Part shown: positions 8,554 through 17,800 of the stretch, piece after piece
Numbering within the stretch: the first letter of the stretch is position 1
How the letters are laid out: each line of letters begins with the position of its first letter
NCBI RefSeq assembly: GCF_014764365.1
Contig: NZ_CP061718.1
Location: 2,558,501-2,622,500 of the forward strand
Length of the DNA: 64,000 nucleotides
Direction of reading: 5' to 3'
Source of the DNA: Roseococcus microcysteis
GTDB taxonomy: Bacteria; Pseudomonadota; Alphaproteobacteria; Acetobacterales; Acetobacteraceae
The notes under the pieces: generated by a model
What the model was told of the DNA's origin: nothing
Database searches by the model: none
The model's input: the letters and a program-made list of their open reading frames with translations, nothing else
Made by a program: the position numbers and the translations under genes

Positions 8554-10560
8554 ATGGCAGAGGCCGGGGTCGAGGCGACCGTGGTGCCGCTGGCCGAACT
8601 GGCCAGGCTTCTGGATTCCATGGGCCTCGCCATGTGCGTCTTCGACGCGCGGCATCGCACCCGTCTCTGGAATGACAGCTTCCTCCGCTACTTCCCCGAG
8701 CATGCGGGGCATGTCTATCCGGGCGAATCCTATGCCGAGAATCTCCGCCGCTTCTATGCCGCGCGACTGAGCGAGTCGGAGGCCGCGCATATGGACCGGT
8801 ACATCGCCGATGGCATCCTGCGGCATGAACGCCAGTCCTGGCCCTTCGAATTCGTGCATCGGGGCCGAAGGCTGCGGGTGGCGGTGCTGCCCATGGCCGA
8901 TGGCGGGCGGCTGCGCGTCTGGGTGCCGCTCGGCCTCGGGCCGGGGGGCGAGGCGGGGCTGGCCGAGGAACATCTGCCCGAGTTGCGGCAGGACGAGGTG
9001 CCGCTCATCGCGGATGGCGCGATGGTGCGCGACGAGAAGGACCGCATCCTCTCCGTGAACAACCGCTTCGCCGCCATCTATGGCCTGGACCATGCGACGG
9101 ATGCCCAGGGGCAGGATTTCCGTACGCTGGTGGAGGCGCTCTGGGCCGGCCGCCCCGGCGCGGCGGAGGCGCGCGTGGCCCTGACGGACAACCCCCGCTT
9201 CGAGGGCGCCCCCTTCGAGGTTCCCTTGCCCGGCGACCGCTGGGTGCGCGTGAGCGAACGCCGCACCCAGGACGGCATCGGCATCAGCGTGCATGTGGAC
9301 GTGACCGACCTGGTGCGGCTGGAACGCGCGGCCGCGGCGGCGCAGCTGCGCTCGGCCGCGCTGGCCGCCTCGCTCAAGACCGAGATGGAGGAGCGTCGCC
9401 GCACCGAGGCCGCCTTGCAGCGCAGCCAGCGCGCGGAGGCGATCGGCCAGCTCACCGGCGGCGTCGCGCATGACTTCAACAACCTCTTCGCCGTGATCCA
9501 GGCGGGGCTCGACCTGCTGGAGGCCACGCCCGAGGATGCGCGGCGGCCCGGACGCATGGCCATGCTGCGCGACGCCGTGGCGCGCGGGGCGGCGCTGACC
9601 GGGCAGCTCCTCGCCTTCTCGCGCCGCCAACCCCTGGAACCGCGCGCCGTCGCGCTGGCGCCGCTGCTGGAAGGGATGCTGCCTTTGCTGGGCACAACCT
9701 GTGGCAGCGCGGTGGAAATCACGCTCGATCTGCCGCCGGACCCGCCGGTGGCGTTGGTGGACCCCACGCAGCTCGAATTCGTGGTGCTGAACCTGGCGGT
9801 GAACGCGCGCGACGCCATGCCCGAAGGCGGGCGCCTCATGCTCTCGCTCGGCACCGAGACCCTGGCCGCGCGCCAGGAGGAAGGCGCCCCCGACCCGCCC
9901 CTCTCCCCGCCCCTCTCCCCTGGCCGCTACGCCGTGCTGACGGTGCGCGACACCGGCATCGGCATGAGCGAGGCGGTGCGCAGCCGGGCGCTGGAGCCCT
10001 TCTTCACCACCAAGGGCGACAGCGGCGGCAGCGGGCTCGGCCTCAGCCAGACGCAGGGGCTGGCACGGCAATCGGGCGGGATGGTCCGTATCGAGAGCGC
10101 GCCGGGCCAGGGCACCGCCGTCCATCTCCTGCTGCCCGCCATCGCCGGGCCCGCCCAGCCCCGCGGGCCCGATGCGGCCAAGCCCTTCCGCAAGCTGCGG
10201 CTGCTGCTGGTGGAGGACGAGGCCTCGGTGCGGATGATGCTGGCCGACCTGCTGGCGGCACTGGGCCACAGCGTGACCTCCGCCCCGGACGGCACGACGG
10301 CGCTGGGTCTGCTGGCGGAGGGGTTGGCCCCGGACGTGCTGATCACCGACATGCGGATGCCGCCGGGCCTGTCCGGCCCCGAACTGGCCCGCGCTGCCTG
10401 GCGCGACCGGCCGGACCTGCCGGTCCTTTTCGTCTCACGCCATGCCGAGCCGGAACTGGAGCAACTCGACGGCAGGTCGCTGCTGCTGCGCAAGCCCTGC
10501 CGGCCGGACGATCTGCAGCAGGCCCTCCGCCGGCTGGTGTGCGGGCATGCCTTGAGCTGA
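8554..10560 (+). CDS. Hybrid sensor histidine kinase with C-terminal receiver
   Basis: A 668-residue cytoplasmic kinase with no membrane span. Order: two PAS-like domains (about 10-125 and 145-265), a short coiled coil, a HisKA dimerisation domain with GGVAHDFNN (H306), a HATPase domain with N box NLAVNARDAMPEGG, G1 DTGIGM, F box FFTTK and G2 GSGLGLS, and a receiver domain from about 548 with the acidic pair VEDE, phospho-acceptor D599 (ITDMRMP) and K648 in RKPC. It senses an intracellular cue through PAS and relays phosphate to its own receiver. No response regulator with a DNA-binding domain lies nearby, so the output is unknown. The start follows the GGAGGG at 8540-8545. Confidence 0.9.
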   Translation: MAEAGVEATVVPLAELARLLDSMGLAMCVFDARHRTRLWNDSFLRYFPEHAGHVYPGESYAENLRRFYAARLSESEAAHMDRYIADGILRHERQSWPFEFVHRGRRLRVAVLPMADGGRLRVWVPLGLGPGGEAGLAEEHLPELRQDEVPLIADGAMVRDEKDRILSVNNRFAAIYGLDHATDAQGQDFRTLVEALWAGRPGAAEARVALTDNPRFEGAPFEVPLPGDRWVRVSERRTQDGIGISVHVDVTDLVRLERAAAAAQLRSAALAASLKTEMEERRRTEAALQRSQRAEAIGQLTGGVAHDFNNLFAVIQAGLDLLEATPEDARRPGRMAMLRDAVARGAALTGQLLAFSRRQPLEPRAVALAPLLEGMLPLLGTTCGSAVEITLDLPPDPPVALVDPTQLEFVVLNLAVNARDAMPEGGRLMLSLGTETLAARQEEGAPDPPLSPPLSPGRYAVLTVRDTGIGMSEAVRSRALEPFFTTKGDSGGSGLGLSQTQGLARQSGGMVRIESAPGQGTAVHLLLPAIAGPAQPRGPDAAKPFRKLRLLLVEDEASVRMMLADLLAALGHSVTSAPDGTTALGLLAEGLAPDVLITDMRMPPGLSGPELARAAWRDRPDLPVLFVSRHAEPELEQLDGRSLLLRKPCRPDDLQQALRRLVCGHALS

Positions 10561-10568
10561 AGCGCCCC

Positions 10569-10784
10569 TCAGTTGAGGGGCAGGTCCTCGGACAGGACCG
10601 AGATGGTGATGTGGTAGGCCACCTCGCCATCCTCGTCATCGCGGTCCACGGTGCCGATGGTCTCACCGTCCACCAGCAGTTCCACCGGGCCGTTGCGGGT
10701 CTGGGCCGCGCGGATGGTCAGCTTCTGGGTGCCCAGCAGGCGGCGGAGATGGGCCTGGACGGCCTGGATTTCGGCGGGCTTCAT
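10569..10784 (-). CDS. DUF3126 family protein
   Basis: A 71-residue acidic protein matching DUF3126, a short family of alphaproteobacteria. The recognisable segments are the N-terminal helix IQAVQAHLRRLLG, the central VDGETIGTVDRDDEDGEVAY strand-turn and the ending ISVLSEDLPLN. No function is known. It converges on the kinase gene, leaving only eight bases between the stops. Conservation of length and of the DDEDGE core suggests a small structural or binding protein. Confidence 0.82.
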   Translation of the reverse strand: MKPAEIQAVQAHLRRLLGTQKLTIRAAQTRNGPVELLVDGETIGTVDRDDEDGEVAYHITISVLSEDLPLN

Positions 10785-10889
10785 GGTCTGGTCATCCCTG
10801 TGTGGCGCGGGGGGTGCGAATAGGCGCCCCGGCCGCGCTTGTCCAATCCGGAGGCCGGGACGCCGCCATGCCCGCGCCGCTGTGCAGCG

Positions 10890-10933
10890 GCCGATTCACG
10901 CCTTTGGTCATTCTACCAAAGGCGATCGGACGC
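10890..10933. repeat. Gene-end hairpin repeat, copy with CCTTTGGT stem
   Basis: Conserved flanks GCCGATTCACG and CGATCGGACGC enclose a perfect hairpin: CGCCTTTGGT pairs with ACCAAAGGCG around a six-base loop (10899-10924). The same flanks occur at 13551-13673 with a different stem. The right flank runs directly into the TAG stop of the minus-strand Blh gene. It could act as a transcription terminator for that gene or be a dispersed REP-like element. Confidence 0.7.
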
Positions 10934-11814
10934 TACACCACCCCCGCCGGGTTGCGCGCCGTGACCGGCACCTTGAGGTAGCGCACCCCGTTGCTCTCGG
11001 CCTCCGGGAAGCGCCCGGCGCGGATGTTCACCTGGATCGAGGGCAGCAGCAGCGTGGGCGCCGAAAGGGTGGCGTCGCGGCCCTGGCGGAAGGCCACGAA
11101 CTCCTCCTCGGTCTTGCCGTCCTTCACATGGGGGTTGTGGGCGCGCTGCTCCGCCACGGTGGATTGCCAGGCATAGGTGTCGCGGTTGGGCGCCTTGTAG
11201 TCATGGCACATCCACAGCCGGGTGTGGCCGGGCAGGCTCAGCAGGCGCTTGATGGAACGGTAGAGCGTGCGCGCGTCGCCGCCCGGGAAGTCCGCGCGGG
11301 CGGTGCCGTAGTCATGCATGAAGATGGTGTCGCCCACGAAGACATCGTCGCCGAAGCGATAGGCCACGCAGGCCGGCGTGTGGCCGGGCAGGTGCATCAC
11401 CTCGACGGTGAGGCCGCCCAGCTGGAAGCGCTCGCCATCGGTGAAGAGCAGGTCGAAATCAGCGCCGGCCTCCTTCACGTCCTCGGCCGCGAAGACGGGC
11501 CGGAAGATGCGCTGCACCTCCGTGATGTGCTCGCCGATGCCGATGCGCGCGCCGGTGCGCGCCTTGATCCAGGGCGCGGCCGTCAGGTGGTCGGCATGGG
11601 CGTGGGTTTCCAGCACCAGCACGATCTTGAGCCCCTGTTCCTCCGCGGTCTTCAGCATGCGGTCGGCGAAGGCGGTGTCGGCCGTGCCGGACTTGTGGTC
11701 CCAGTCCAGAACGGGGTCCACGATGGCGGCCTGCTTCGTGGCGGGGTCCGAGACCAGGTAGCTGACGGTGTTGGTCGGCTCGTCGAAGAAGGGCTGGATC
11801 AGGGGGGCGGGCAT
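10933..11814 (-). CDS. blh: Persulfide dioxygenase-like metallo-beta-lactamase fold protein (Blh/ETHE1 type)
   Basis: A 293-residue MBL-fold enzyme. The metal site ligands are in ETHAHADH (near residue 70), LPGHTPACVAY (near 145) and VGDTIFMHDYGTAR (near 162). The last is the ETHE1/Blh version of the MBL motif, where a single iron oxidises glutathione persulfide to sulfite. It is divergent from a BigR/SqrR-like repressor gene, the known arrangement in Xylella, Agrobacterium and other alphaproteobacteria. An SD-like GGAG lies seven bases before the ATG. The inferred role is hydrogen sulfide and persulfide detoxification; the sulfite formed may be exported or oxidised. Confidence 0.88.
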   Translation of the reverse strand: MPAPLIQPFFDEPTNTVSYLVSDPATKQAAIVDPVLDWDHKSGTADTAFADRMLKTAEEQGLKIVLVLETHAHADHLTAAPWIKARTGARIGIGEHITEVQRIFRPVFAAEDVKEAGADFDLLFTDGERFQLGGLTVEVMHLPGHTPACVAYRFGDDVFVGDTIFMHDYGTARADFPGGDARTLYRSIKRLLSLPGHTRLWMCHDYKAPNRDTYAWQSTVAEQRAHNPHVKDGKTEEEFVAFRQGRDATLSAPTLLLPSIQVNIRAGRFPEAESNGVRYLKVPVTARNPAGVV

Positions 11815-11833
11815 GACGGTCTCCGTATGCGTG

Positions 11834-11871
11834 TTGACTTATATATAAGGCTTCGCTATTTTAGCGTCAAC
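11834..11871. promoter_or_regulatory. Face-to-face overlapping promoters with a palindromic operator
   Basis: Plus strand: TTGACT (11834-11839), 17 bases, TATTTT (11857-11862), reading into the repressor. Minus strand: TTGACG (11870-11865), 17 bases, TATATA (11847-11842), reading into the Blh gene. The two -35 boxes form the inverted repeat GTTGAC/GTCAAC. A perfect 12-base palindrome, CTTATATATAAG (11838-11849), covers the minus -10 and touches the plus -35. A dimeric ArsR-family repressor bound there would block both promoters. The boxes are read by eye and the regulator assignment is inferred. Confidence 0.7.
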
Positions 11872-11877
11872 GAATAG

Positions 11878-12216
11878 ATGAGCCCCTTTCCGATGGACCC
11901 CGCTTCCCAACTCGAGACCCACGCCCAGGATGCCGCCGCACTCCTGCGGCAGCTCGCCAATGCCCGCCGGCTGATGCTGCTCTGCCAGCTCGCGGCCGAG
12001 GGCGAGGTGACGGTGGGGCGGCTGGCGGAACGGGTGGGCCTGTCCCAGGCCGCGCTGTCCCAGCACCTGATGCGCCTGCGCGCGGAAGGCCTGGTCACGC
12101 GGCGGCGGGAAGGGACGCATCTGCACTACCGCATCGCGGACCCGCGGGTGGGGCGCCTGATGGAGGCGCTGCACGGCCTGTTCTGCGAAGCGCAACCGCC
12201 CGCCCTCTCTCACTGA
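11878..12216 (+). CDS. bigR: ArsR-family sulfide/persulfide-responsive repressor (BigR/SqrR-like)
   Basis: A 112-residue winged helix-turn-helix protein. The recognition helix is LSQAALSQHLMRLRAEG (about 55-71), followed by the wing GTHLHYRI. There are exactly two cysteines, C36 in LMLLCQL and C103 in LFCEA. They match the pair that forms a polysulfide bridge in BigR and SqrR and releases DNA. Metal-binding motifs of classical ArsR (CxC) are absent. If the promoter read above is right, the mRNA starts about ten bases before the ATG, so a second ATG at 11893 is also possible. It heads an operon with rhodanese and TauE genes. Confidence 0.87.
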   Translation: MSPFPMDPASQLETHAQDAAALLRQLANARRLMLLCQLAAEGEVTVGRLAERVGLSQAALSQHLMRLRAEGLVTRRREGTHLHYRIADPRVGRLMEALHGLFCEAQPPALSH

Positions 12217-12236
12217 AGACGCAAGGAGACCATGCC

Positions 12237-12767
12237 ATGACCCTTCCCACCATCACCCCCGCCCGCGCCGCCGCCCTGCTGAAGTCCGGCGACGCCATCC
12301 TCGTGGATGTGCGCGAGGCCGATGAGCGCGCGCGCGCCCACATCCCCGGCACGGCGCATCTGCCCGTCTCGCGGCTTGCGGAGGCCGAACTCGCGGTGCA
12401 GGCGGGCAAGCCCGTCATCTTCCACTGCCAGTCCGGCCGCCGCACGGCCGAGAACGCCGCGGCGCTGGCCGCCCGCGCCCCCGGCTGCGAGGCGATGATC
12501 GTGGAAGGCGGCCTCGACGCCTGGCGCCAGGCCGGGCTGCCCGTGGCGGAGAACCGCAAGGCGCCGCTGCCGCTGATGCGCCAGGTGCAGATCGTGGCCG
12601 GCTCGCTGGTCGTGCTCGGCGCCGTGCTGGGCTTCGCGGTGTCGCCGCTGTTCCACCTGCTCTCGGCCTTTGTCGGGGCTGGGCTGGTGATGGCCGGCGT
12701 GGTGGGCCTCTGCCCCATGGCCAATGCGCTGGCCATGATGCCCTGGAACAAGCGCGCGGTGGCCTGA
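12237..12767 (+). CDS. Membrane-anchored rhodanese with DUF2892 domain (YgaP-like)
   Basis: A 176-residue protein. The rhodanese domain (about 1-105) has the active loop CQSGRRT with catalytic C64. The C-terminal DUF2892 part has two hydrophobic spans (about 118-138 and 140-160), giving the layout of E. coli YgaP, a membrane sulfurtransferase. It likely moves sulfane sulfur from persulfides to an acceptor at the inner membrane. A good GGAG SD lies upstream at 12225-12228. It is 20 bases after the repressor gene and three bases before the TauE gene, so the three are one operon. Confidence 0.9.
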   Translation: MTLPTITPARAAALLKSGDAILVDVREADERARAHIPGTAHLPVSRLAEAELAVQAGKPVIFHCQSGRRTAENAAALAARAPGCEAMIVEGGLDAWRQAGLPVAENRKAPLPLMRQVQIVAGSLVVLGAVLGFAVSPLFHLLSAFVGAGLVMAGVVGLCPMANALAMMPWNKRAVA

Positions 12768-12770
12768 GCC

Positions 12771-13547
12771 ATGGACATCTCCGCCGTCCAGGCGCTGCTG
12801 GCCGGGGCTTCCGGCTCGCTGGTGGGCTTCACCCTGGCGCTGGTGGGCGGCGGGGGGTCCATCCTGGCCGTGCCGCTGCTGGTCTATCTGGTGGGCATGC
12901 CGCAGGCGCACCTGGCCATCGGCACCAGCGCGGTGGCCGTGGCGCTCAATGCGGGGCTGGGCCTGCTCAGCCATGCACGGGCGGGGAATGTGCGCTGGCC
13001 CTGCGCCAGCGTCTTCGCCACCGTGGGTGTGGCGGGCGCCTTCGCGGGGGCCGCCATCGGCAAGCGGGTGGACGGGCAGGCGCTGCTGGCCGGTTTCGCG
13101 GTGCTGATGGCGGTGGTGGCCGTGCTGATGCTGCGCAAGGGCGAACCCGTGCCCACCACCACCGTGCGCCTCTCACGCGGGAATGCGCCGGCGCTGGTGG
13201 GGGCCGGGGGCGCGACGGGTCTGCTGTCGGGCTTCTTCGGGATCGGCGGCGGGTTCCTGGCCGTGCCGGGGCTGATGGCGGCGACGGGCATGGGGTCGCT
13301 GAATGCCATCGGCTCCTCGCTGGTGGCGGTGACGGCCTTCGGCGCCACCACGGCGGCGAGCTACGCCCTGTCGGGGCTGGTGGACTGGTGGATGGCCGCG
13401 CTGTTCGTGGCGGGCGGCGTGCTGGGCAGCCTGGGCGGGGCGCGGGTGGCGCGCGGTTTGGCCGCAAGGCGGGGCGTGCTGACGCGGGTGTTCGCGGCGA
13501 TGCTGCTGGCGCTGGCCGTGTTCATGCTGGTGCGGACGCTCGCTTGA
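12771..13547 (+). CDS. TauE/SafE family sulfite or sulfur-anion exporter
   Basis: A 258-residue protein with about eight membrane spans and two pseudo-repeats, each carrying a glycine-rich loop: GFTLALVGGGGSILAVPLLVY near residue 20 and LLSGFFGIGGGFLAVPGLMA near 150. These are the family signature. TauE/SafE proteins export sulfite, sulfoacetate or related anions. With the rhodanese and persulfide dioxygenase next door, export of sulfite made during sulfide oxidation is the best guess. It ends directly at the start of the hairpin repeat array. Confidence 0.87.
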   Translation: MDISAVQALLAGASGSLVGFTLALVGGGGSILAVPLLVYLVGMPQAHLAIGTSAVAVALNAGLGLLSHARAGNVRWPCASVFATVGVAGAFAGAAIGKRVDGQALLAGFAVLMAVVAVLMLRKGEPVPTTTVRLSRGNAPALVGAGGATGLLSGFFGIGGGFLAVPGLMAATGMGSLNAIGSSLVAVTAFGATTAASYALSGLVDWWMAALFVAGGVLGSLGGARVARGLAARRGVLTRVFAAMLLALAVFMLVRTLA

Positions 13548-13550
13548 GCA

Positions 13551-13673
13551 GCCGATTCACGTCTTCGGCGAAGACGCCGAAGCCGATCGGACGCAGGGCT
13601 GAGCGGCCGATTCACGGCCCCGGCGAAGACGCCGAAGCCGATCGGACGCGGGGCTGAGCGGCCGATCGGACGC
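13551..13673. repeat. Array of gene-end hairpin repeats (two full copies, one collapsed)
   Basis: Copy 1 (13551-13594) has flanks GCCGATTCAC and CGATCGGACGC around the stem CTTCGGCG-AAGA-CGCCGAAG (13563-13582). An alternative stem GTCTTC-GGC-GAAGAC overlaps it. Copy 2 (13606-13649) has the same flanks with the left stem half changed to CCCCGGCG. Copy 3 (13661-13673) keeps only the joined flanks GCCGATCGGACGC and has lost the stem. The array fills the space between the convergent TauE and aminotransferase genes and abuts the minus-strand TAG stop. Confidence 0.75.
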
Positions 13674-14752
13674 TAGAACACCCCCTTCAACGCCGCCAAG
13701 GCCCAGGCCACGTCCGCCTCGCCATTGTATCCGTGGAAGCTCACCCGGATGCGGCCGCGGCCATTCCAGACCAGCACGCCGCGCGCCTCCAGCGCGGCCA
13801 CGGCCTTCGCCGCCTCGGGGTGAGGCAAACATACGCTGGCGCCGTGGTTCTCCGGCGTCATCATCGGCAACCCCGCCGCCAGGCAGCGGGCGCGCAGATC
13901 GCCCGCCAGGGCCAGCACATGCGCCTCGATCCCCTCATGCCGCGCGAGATAATCCAGCGCGCCATCCAGCGCATAGACGCCCGCATGGTTGGGGTTGCCG
14001 CGGCAGAAGCGCATGGCATCGGGCACCAGGGCGAAGGGCTGGGTCCAGTCGGGCCTTCCCTGCACGGCCATGGAATACCAGCCCGCGCTGCGCGGCGCCC
14101 ATCCCGGCTGGCGCGCGCGGTTCCAATAGGCCACCGCGATGCCGCTGATGCCCAGCATCCATTTGTAGCAGGCGGCGAAGGCGAAGTCGGCGAGGCCCGC
14201 CTCGATCCGCGCCCAGCCCGCCGCCTGGGTGTGGTCCACCACCAGCAGCGCGCCCACGCCATCGGCCAGGGCACGCAGGGCGCGCAGGTCCACGCGCTCG
14301 GCCGTGAGGAAGCTCACGCTGCTGACGGCGATGACGCGCGTGCGGGGCCCGACCAGCGCGGCCACGCCACCGGGCCCTTCCGCCACGCGCAGCGTGACAC
14401 CCGGCCGCATGGCGAAGGGCGCGGCGAGCGAGGGGTATTCGATGTCGGCCAGCACCACCTCATCGCCCTCTTCCCAGTCGAGGCTTTCGGCCAGCATGGC
14501 GACACCCTCGGCCACCGAGGAGACGAGGCCGATCTCCTCCACCGCGCAGCCCCAATTGGCGGCGAGCTTGCCGCGCAGCCGCCCCACCATCGCCTCCTGC
14601 CGCGCATCGCCCGCCGGCCCGTCGGATTTGTCGGCCAGGTACCGGCCCAGCGCCGCATCCAGCGCGTGCAGCGCGGGCGTCTTCCCCCCGGCGCAGAGAT
14701 GCAGGATTCCGGGGGGGATGCGGAAATCATTGGCGTCGAACAGCGTGCTCAT
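13673..14752 (-). CDS. Class V aminotransferase-fold PLP enzyme
   Basis: A 359-residue fold-type I PLP enzyme of the class V (NifS/kynureninase/selenocysteine lyase) group. The aspartate that contacts the PLP ring nitrogen is in LLVVDHTQAAGW (near residue 168), and the Schiff-base lysine is K197 in ACYKWMLGISG. The start at MSTLFDAND was preferred to an upstream in-frame ATG because the added 20 residues are basic and unlike the family. The reaction is uncertain: kynureninase-like, isopenicillin N epimerase-like and cysteine desulfurase-like members share these motifs. It is divergent from the transglutaminase operon by 100 bases. Confidence 0.8.
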   Translation of the reverse strand: MSTLFDANDFRIPPGILHLCAGGKTPALHALDAALGRYLADKSDGPAGDARQEAMVGRLRGKLAANWGCAVEEIGLVSSVAEGVAMLAESLDWEEGDEVVLADIEYPSLAAPFAMRPGVTLRVAEGPGGVAALVGPRTRVIAVSSVSFLTAERVDLRALRALADGVGALLVVDHTQAAGWARIEAGLADFAFAACYKWMLGISGIAVAYWNRARQPGWAPRSAGWYSMAVQGRPDWTQPFALVPDAMRFCRGNPNHAGVYALDGALDYLARHEGIEAHVLALAGDLRARCLAAGLPMMTPENHGASVCLPHPEAAKAVAALEARGVLVWNGRGRIRVSFHGYNGEADVAWALAALKGVF

Positions 14753-14852
14753 GCGCCAAGTGTGTGGCCAGGCGCGAAAAACGCGCAATCTTCGCCGTTT
14801 CGTCCCGCCCAAAGGCGCCTATAACCTCGGGCAATCACAGATCGGGCTGCCC

Positions 14853-17800
14853 ATGTCCATCCACGCCGCGCTGACCCACCGCACCACCTACCGCTATGAC
14901 CGCCCGGTGATGCTGGGCCCGCAGGTGATCCGGCTGCGGCCGGCACCGCATGCGCGCACGCCCATCCTGTCCTACTCGCTGAAGGTCGAGCCCAAGCCCC
15001 ACTTCATCAACTGGCAGCAGGACCCGCAGGGGAATTTCCAGGCGCGCGTGGTCTTCCCCGGGCGCGTGACGCATTTCGACGTGACGGTGGACCTCGTGGC
15101 CGACATGGCCACCATCAACCCTTTCGACTTCTTCCTGGAGCCGGAGGCCGAGCACTGGCCCTTCGCCTACGACCCGGTGCTGGACCAGGAACTCGCCCCC
15201 TTCCGCCGCGCCGCGGCGCCCGGGCCGCGCCTGAAATCCCTGCTGGCCGACATCCCGCGCGAGCGGCAGCGCAGCGTGGACCTGCTGCTGGACCTGAACC
15301 GCCGCGTGCAGGAACGCATCGCCTATATCGTGCGGCTGGAGCCGGGCGTGTGGGACCCAGAGCGCACGCTGGAAGAAGGAAGGGGCTCCTGCCGCGACAG
15401 CGCCTGGCTGTTCGTGCAGGCGGCGCGGCATCTCGGTTTCGCGGCGCGTTTCTGCTCGGGCTACCTCATCCAGCTTGTCGCCGATGTGAAGCCGCTGGAC
15501 GGGCCGGAAGGCCCCAGCGCCGACTTCACCGATCTGCACGCCTGGGCGGAAGTCTACCTGCCCGGCGCGGGCTGGGTGGGCTTCGACGCCACCTCCGGCC
15601 TGCTGGCGGGCGAGGGCCATATCCCGCTTGCCTCCACGCCGGAACCGGCCTCGGCCGCGCCCATCTCGGGCGGCGTCGAAAAGGCGGAGGTGGAGTTCGG
15701 CTTCGAGATGAAGGTGACCCGCGTGCGCGAGACGCCCCGCGTCACCAAGCCCTACACGCCCCAGCAATGGCAGGCGATCCAGCAGGCCGGGCAGCGCGTG
15801 GACGCGGCGCTGAAGCGCCACGACGTGCGCCTGACCATGGGCGGCGAGCCCACCTTCGTCGCCGCCACCGACCGCGAGGCCGCGGAGTGGAACACCGATG
15901 CGCTCGGCCCCACCAAGCGCGCCTATGCCGGGCGGCTGCTGCGGCGGCTGGCCCCGCTCTGGGCGCCCGGGGCGGTGCTGCACTATGGCCAAGGCAAGCA
16001 GTATCCGGGCGAGCCCTTGCCGCGCTTCGCGCTGGAATGCATCTGGCGGCCGGATGGCGAGGCGGTGTGGCGCGACGCCGCCCTGCTGGCCTCCGACGAC
16101 GACAAGGACGACGCCACGGCGCTGGACGCCATCCGCTTCGCCAAGCAGCTGGCCGAGCGCCTGCAGGTGGACCCCGCGCTGGCCGTGCCGGCACATGAGG
16201 ACATCCACTACTACCTCTGGAAGGAAGCGCGCCTCCCCGCGAATGTGGTGGCCGAGGACAGCAAGCTCGCGGACCCGCTGGAACGCGCGCGCATGCGCCG
16301 CCTGTTCACCCAGGGCCTCGCGGAACCCGCCGGCGCGGTGCTGCCGCTGCGCCGCGTGGTACGGGCGGGCCAGCGGCGCTGGCAGTCGGGCCGCTGGTTC
16401 TTCCGCGAGGATACGCTGTTCCTCACGCCCGGCGACGCACCCATGGGGCTGCGCCTGCCGCTGGCCTCGCTGCCCTGGATCGACCCCAAGGCCGCGGCGC
16501 TGGAGGCCGAGAGCCCGCCCGACCCCTTCGCGGAGAAGCCGCCTTTGCCGCTGCGGGACCAGCTGCGTGCCAGCGTCGCACGGGAGGGCCGGATCGAGGG
16601 CTTCCGCCCGCAGCCCCAGCCGGCGCCGGAAGTCGGCATGGACGACCCCGCCCAGGTCCGCACCGCGCTCTGCGTCGAGGCGCGGGGCGGGATGCTGCAC
16701 GTCTTCCTGCCGCCGCTCTTCGCCGCCGAGGACTGGCTGGAACTGGTCGCCGCCATCGAGGACACTTCCGCCGACGCCAGGCGCAAGCTGTTCCTGGAAG
16801 GCTACCTGCCGCCCTCCGACGACCGGCTGAACCACTTCTCCGTGACGCCGGACCCGGGCGTGATCGAGGTGAACATCCACCCCGCGCATTCCTGGGCGGA
16901 GATGACCGAGCGCACCACGCAACTCTACGAGGAAGCGCGGCAGGTCGGGCTGGCCACGGAAAAATTCATGCTGGATGGCCGCCATGTCGGCACCGGCGGT
17001 GGCAACCATGTGGTGATGGGCGGCACCACCGTCGCCGACAGCCCCTTCCTGCGCCGGCCGGACCTGCTGCGCAGCCTCGTCTCCTTCTGGCACAACCACC
17101 CTTCGCTGAGCTTCCTGTTCAGCGGCCTCTTCATCGGCCCCACCAGCCAGCACCCGCGCGTGGACGAGGCGCGGATGGACGCGCTGCGCGAGATGGAGAT
17201 CGCCTTCCGCGAACTCGACCGCGCCGGCCCCAACCCGCCCCCCTGGATGACGGACCGCCTCTTCCGCAACCTGCTGGCGGACATGACGGGCAACACCCAC
17301 CGCACCGAGTTCTGCATCGACAAGATGTATGACCCGAACCACAGCGGCGGCCGCCGCGGCCTGGTCGAGTTCCGCGCCTTCGAGATGCCGCCCCATGCCG
17401 AGATGAGCATGGCGCAGATGCTGCTGATGCGCGCGGCGCTGGCCGCCTTCTGGGAGAAGCCCTATCGCCGCAGCCTCGTGCGCTGGGGCACCGCGCTGCA
17501 TGACCGCTTCATGCTGCCCGAATACGCCGTGGCGGATTTCAAGGGCGCGCTGGAGGAACTCTCGCAGATCGGCACGCCGCTCGACCCGTCCTGGTTCGCG
17601 CCGCATATCGAGTTCCGCTTCCCCAAGATCGGCGGCACACAGGTGGCCGGCATGGAGGTGGAGCTGCGCCACGCCCTCGAACCCTGGCATGTGCTGGGCG
17701 AGGAGGCGGCGGCCGGCGGCACCGTGCGCTATGTGGACAGCAGCGCCGAGCGCGTGCAGGCGCGCGTCACCAACTGGGTGCCCGAACGCTTCGTGCTGGC

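Noticed and set aside
14752-14812. Longer start for the class V aminotransferase
   Set aside because: The added residues are basic and unrelated to the family, and the MSTLFDAND start fits better.
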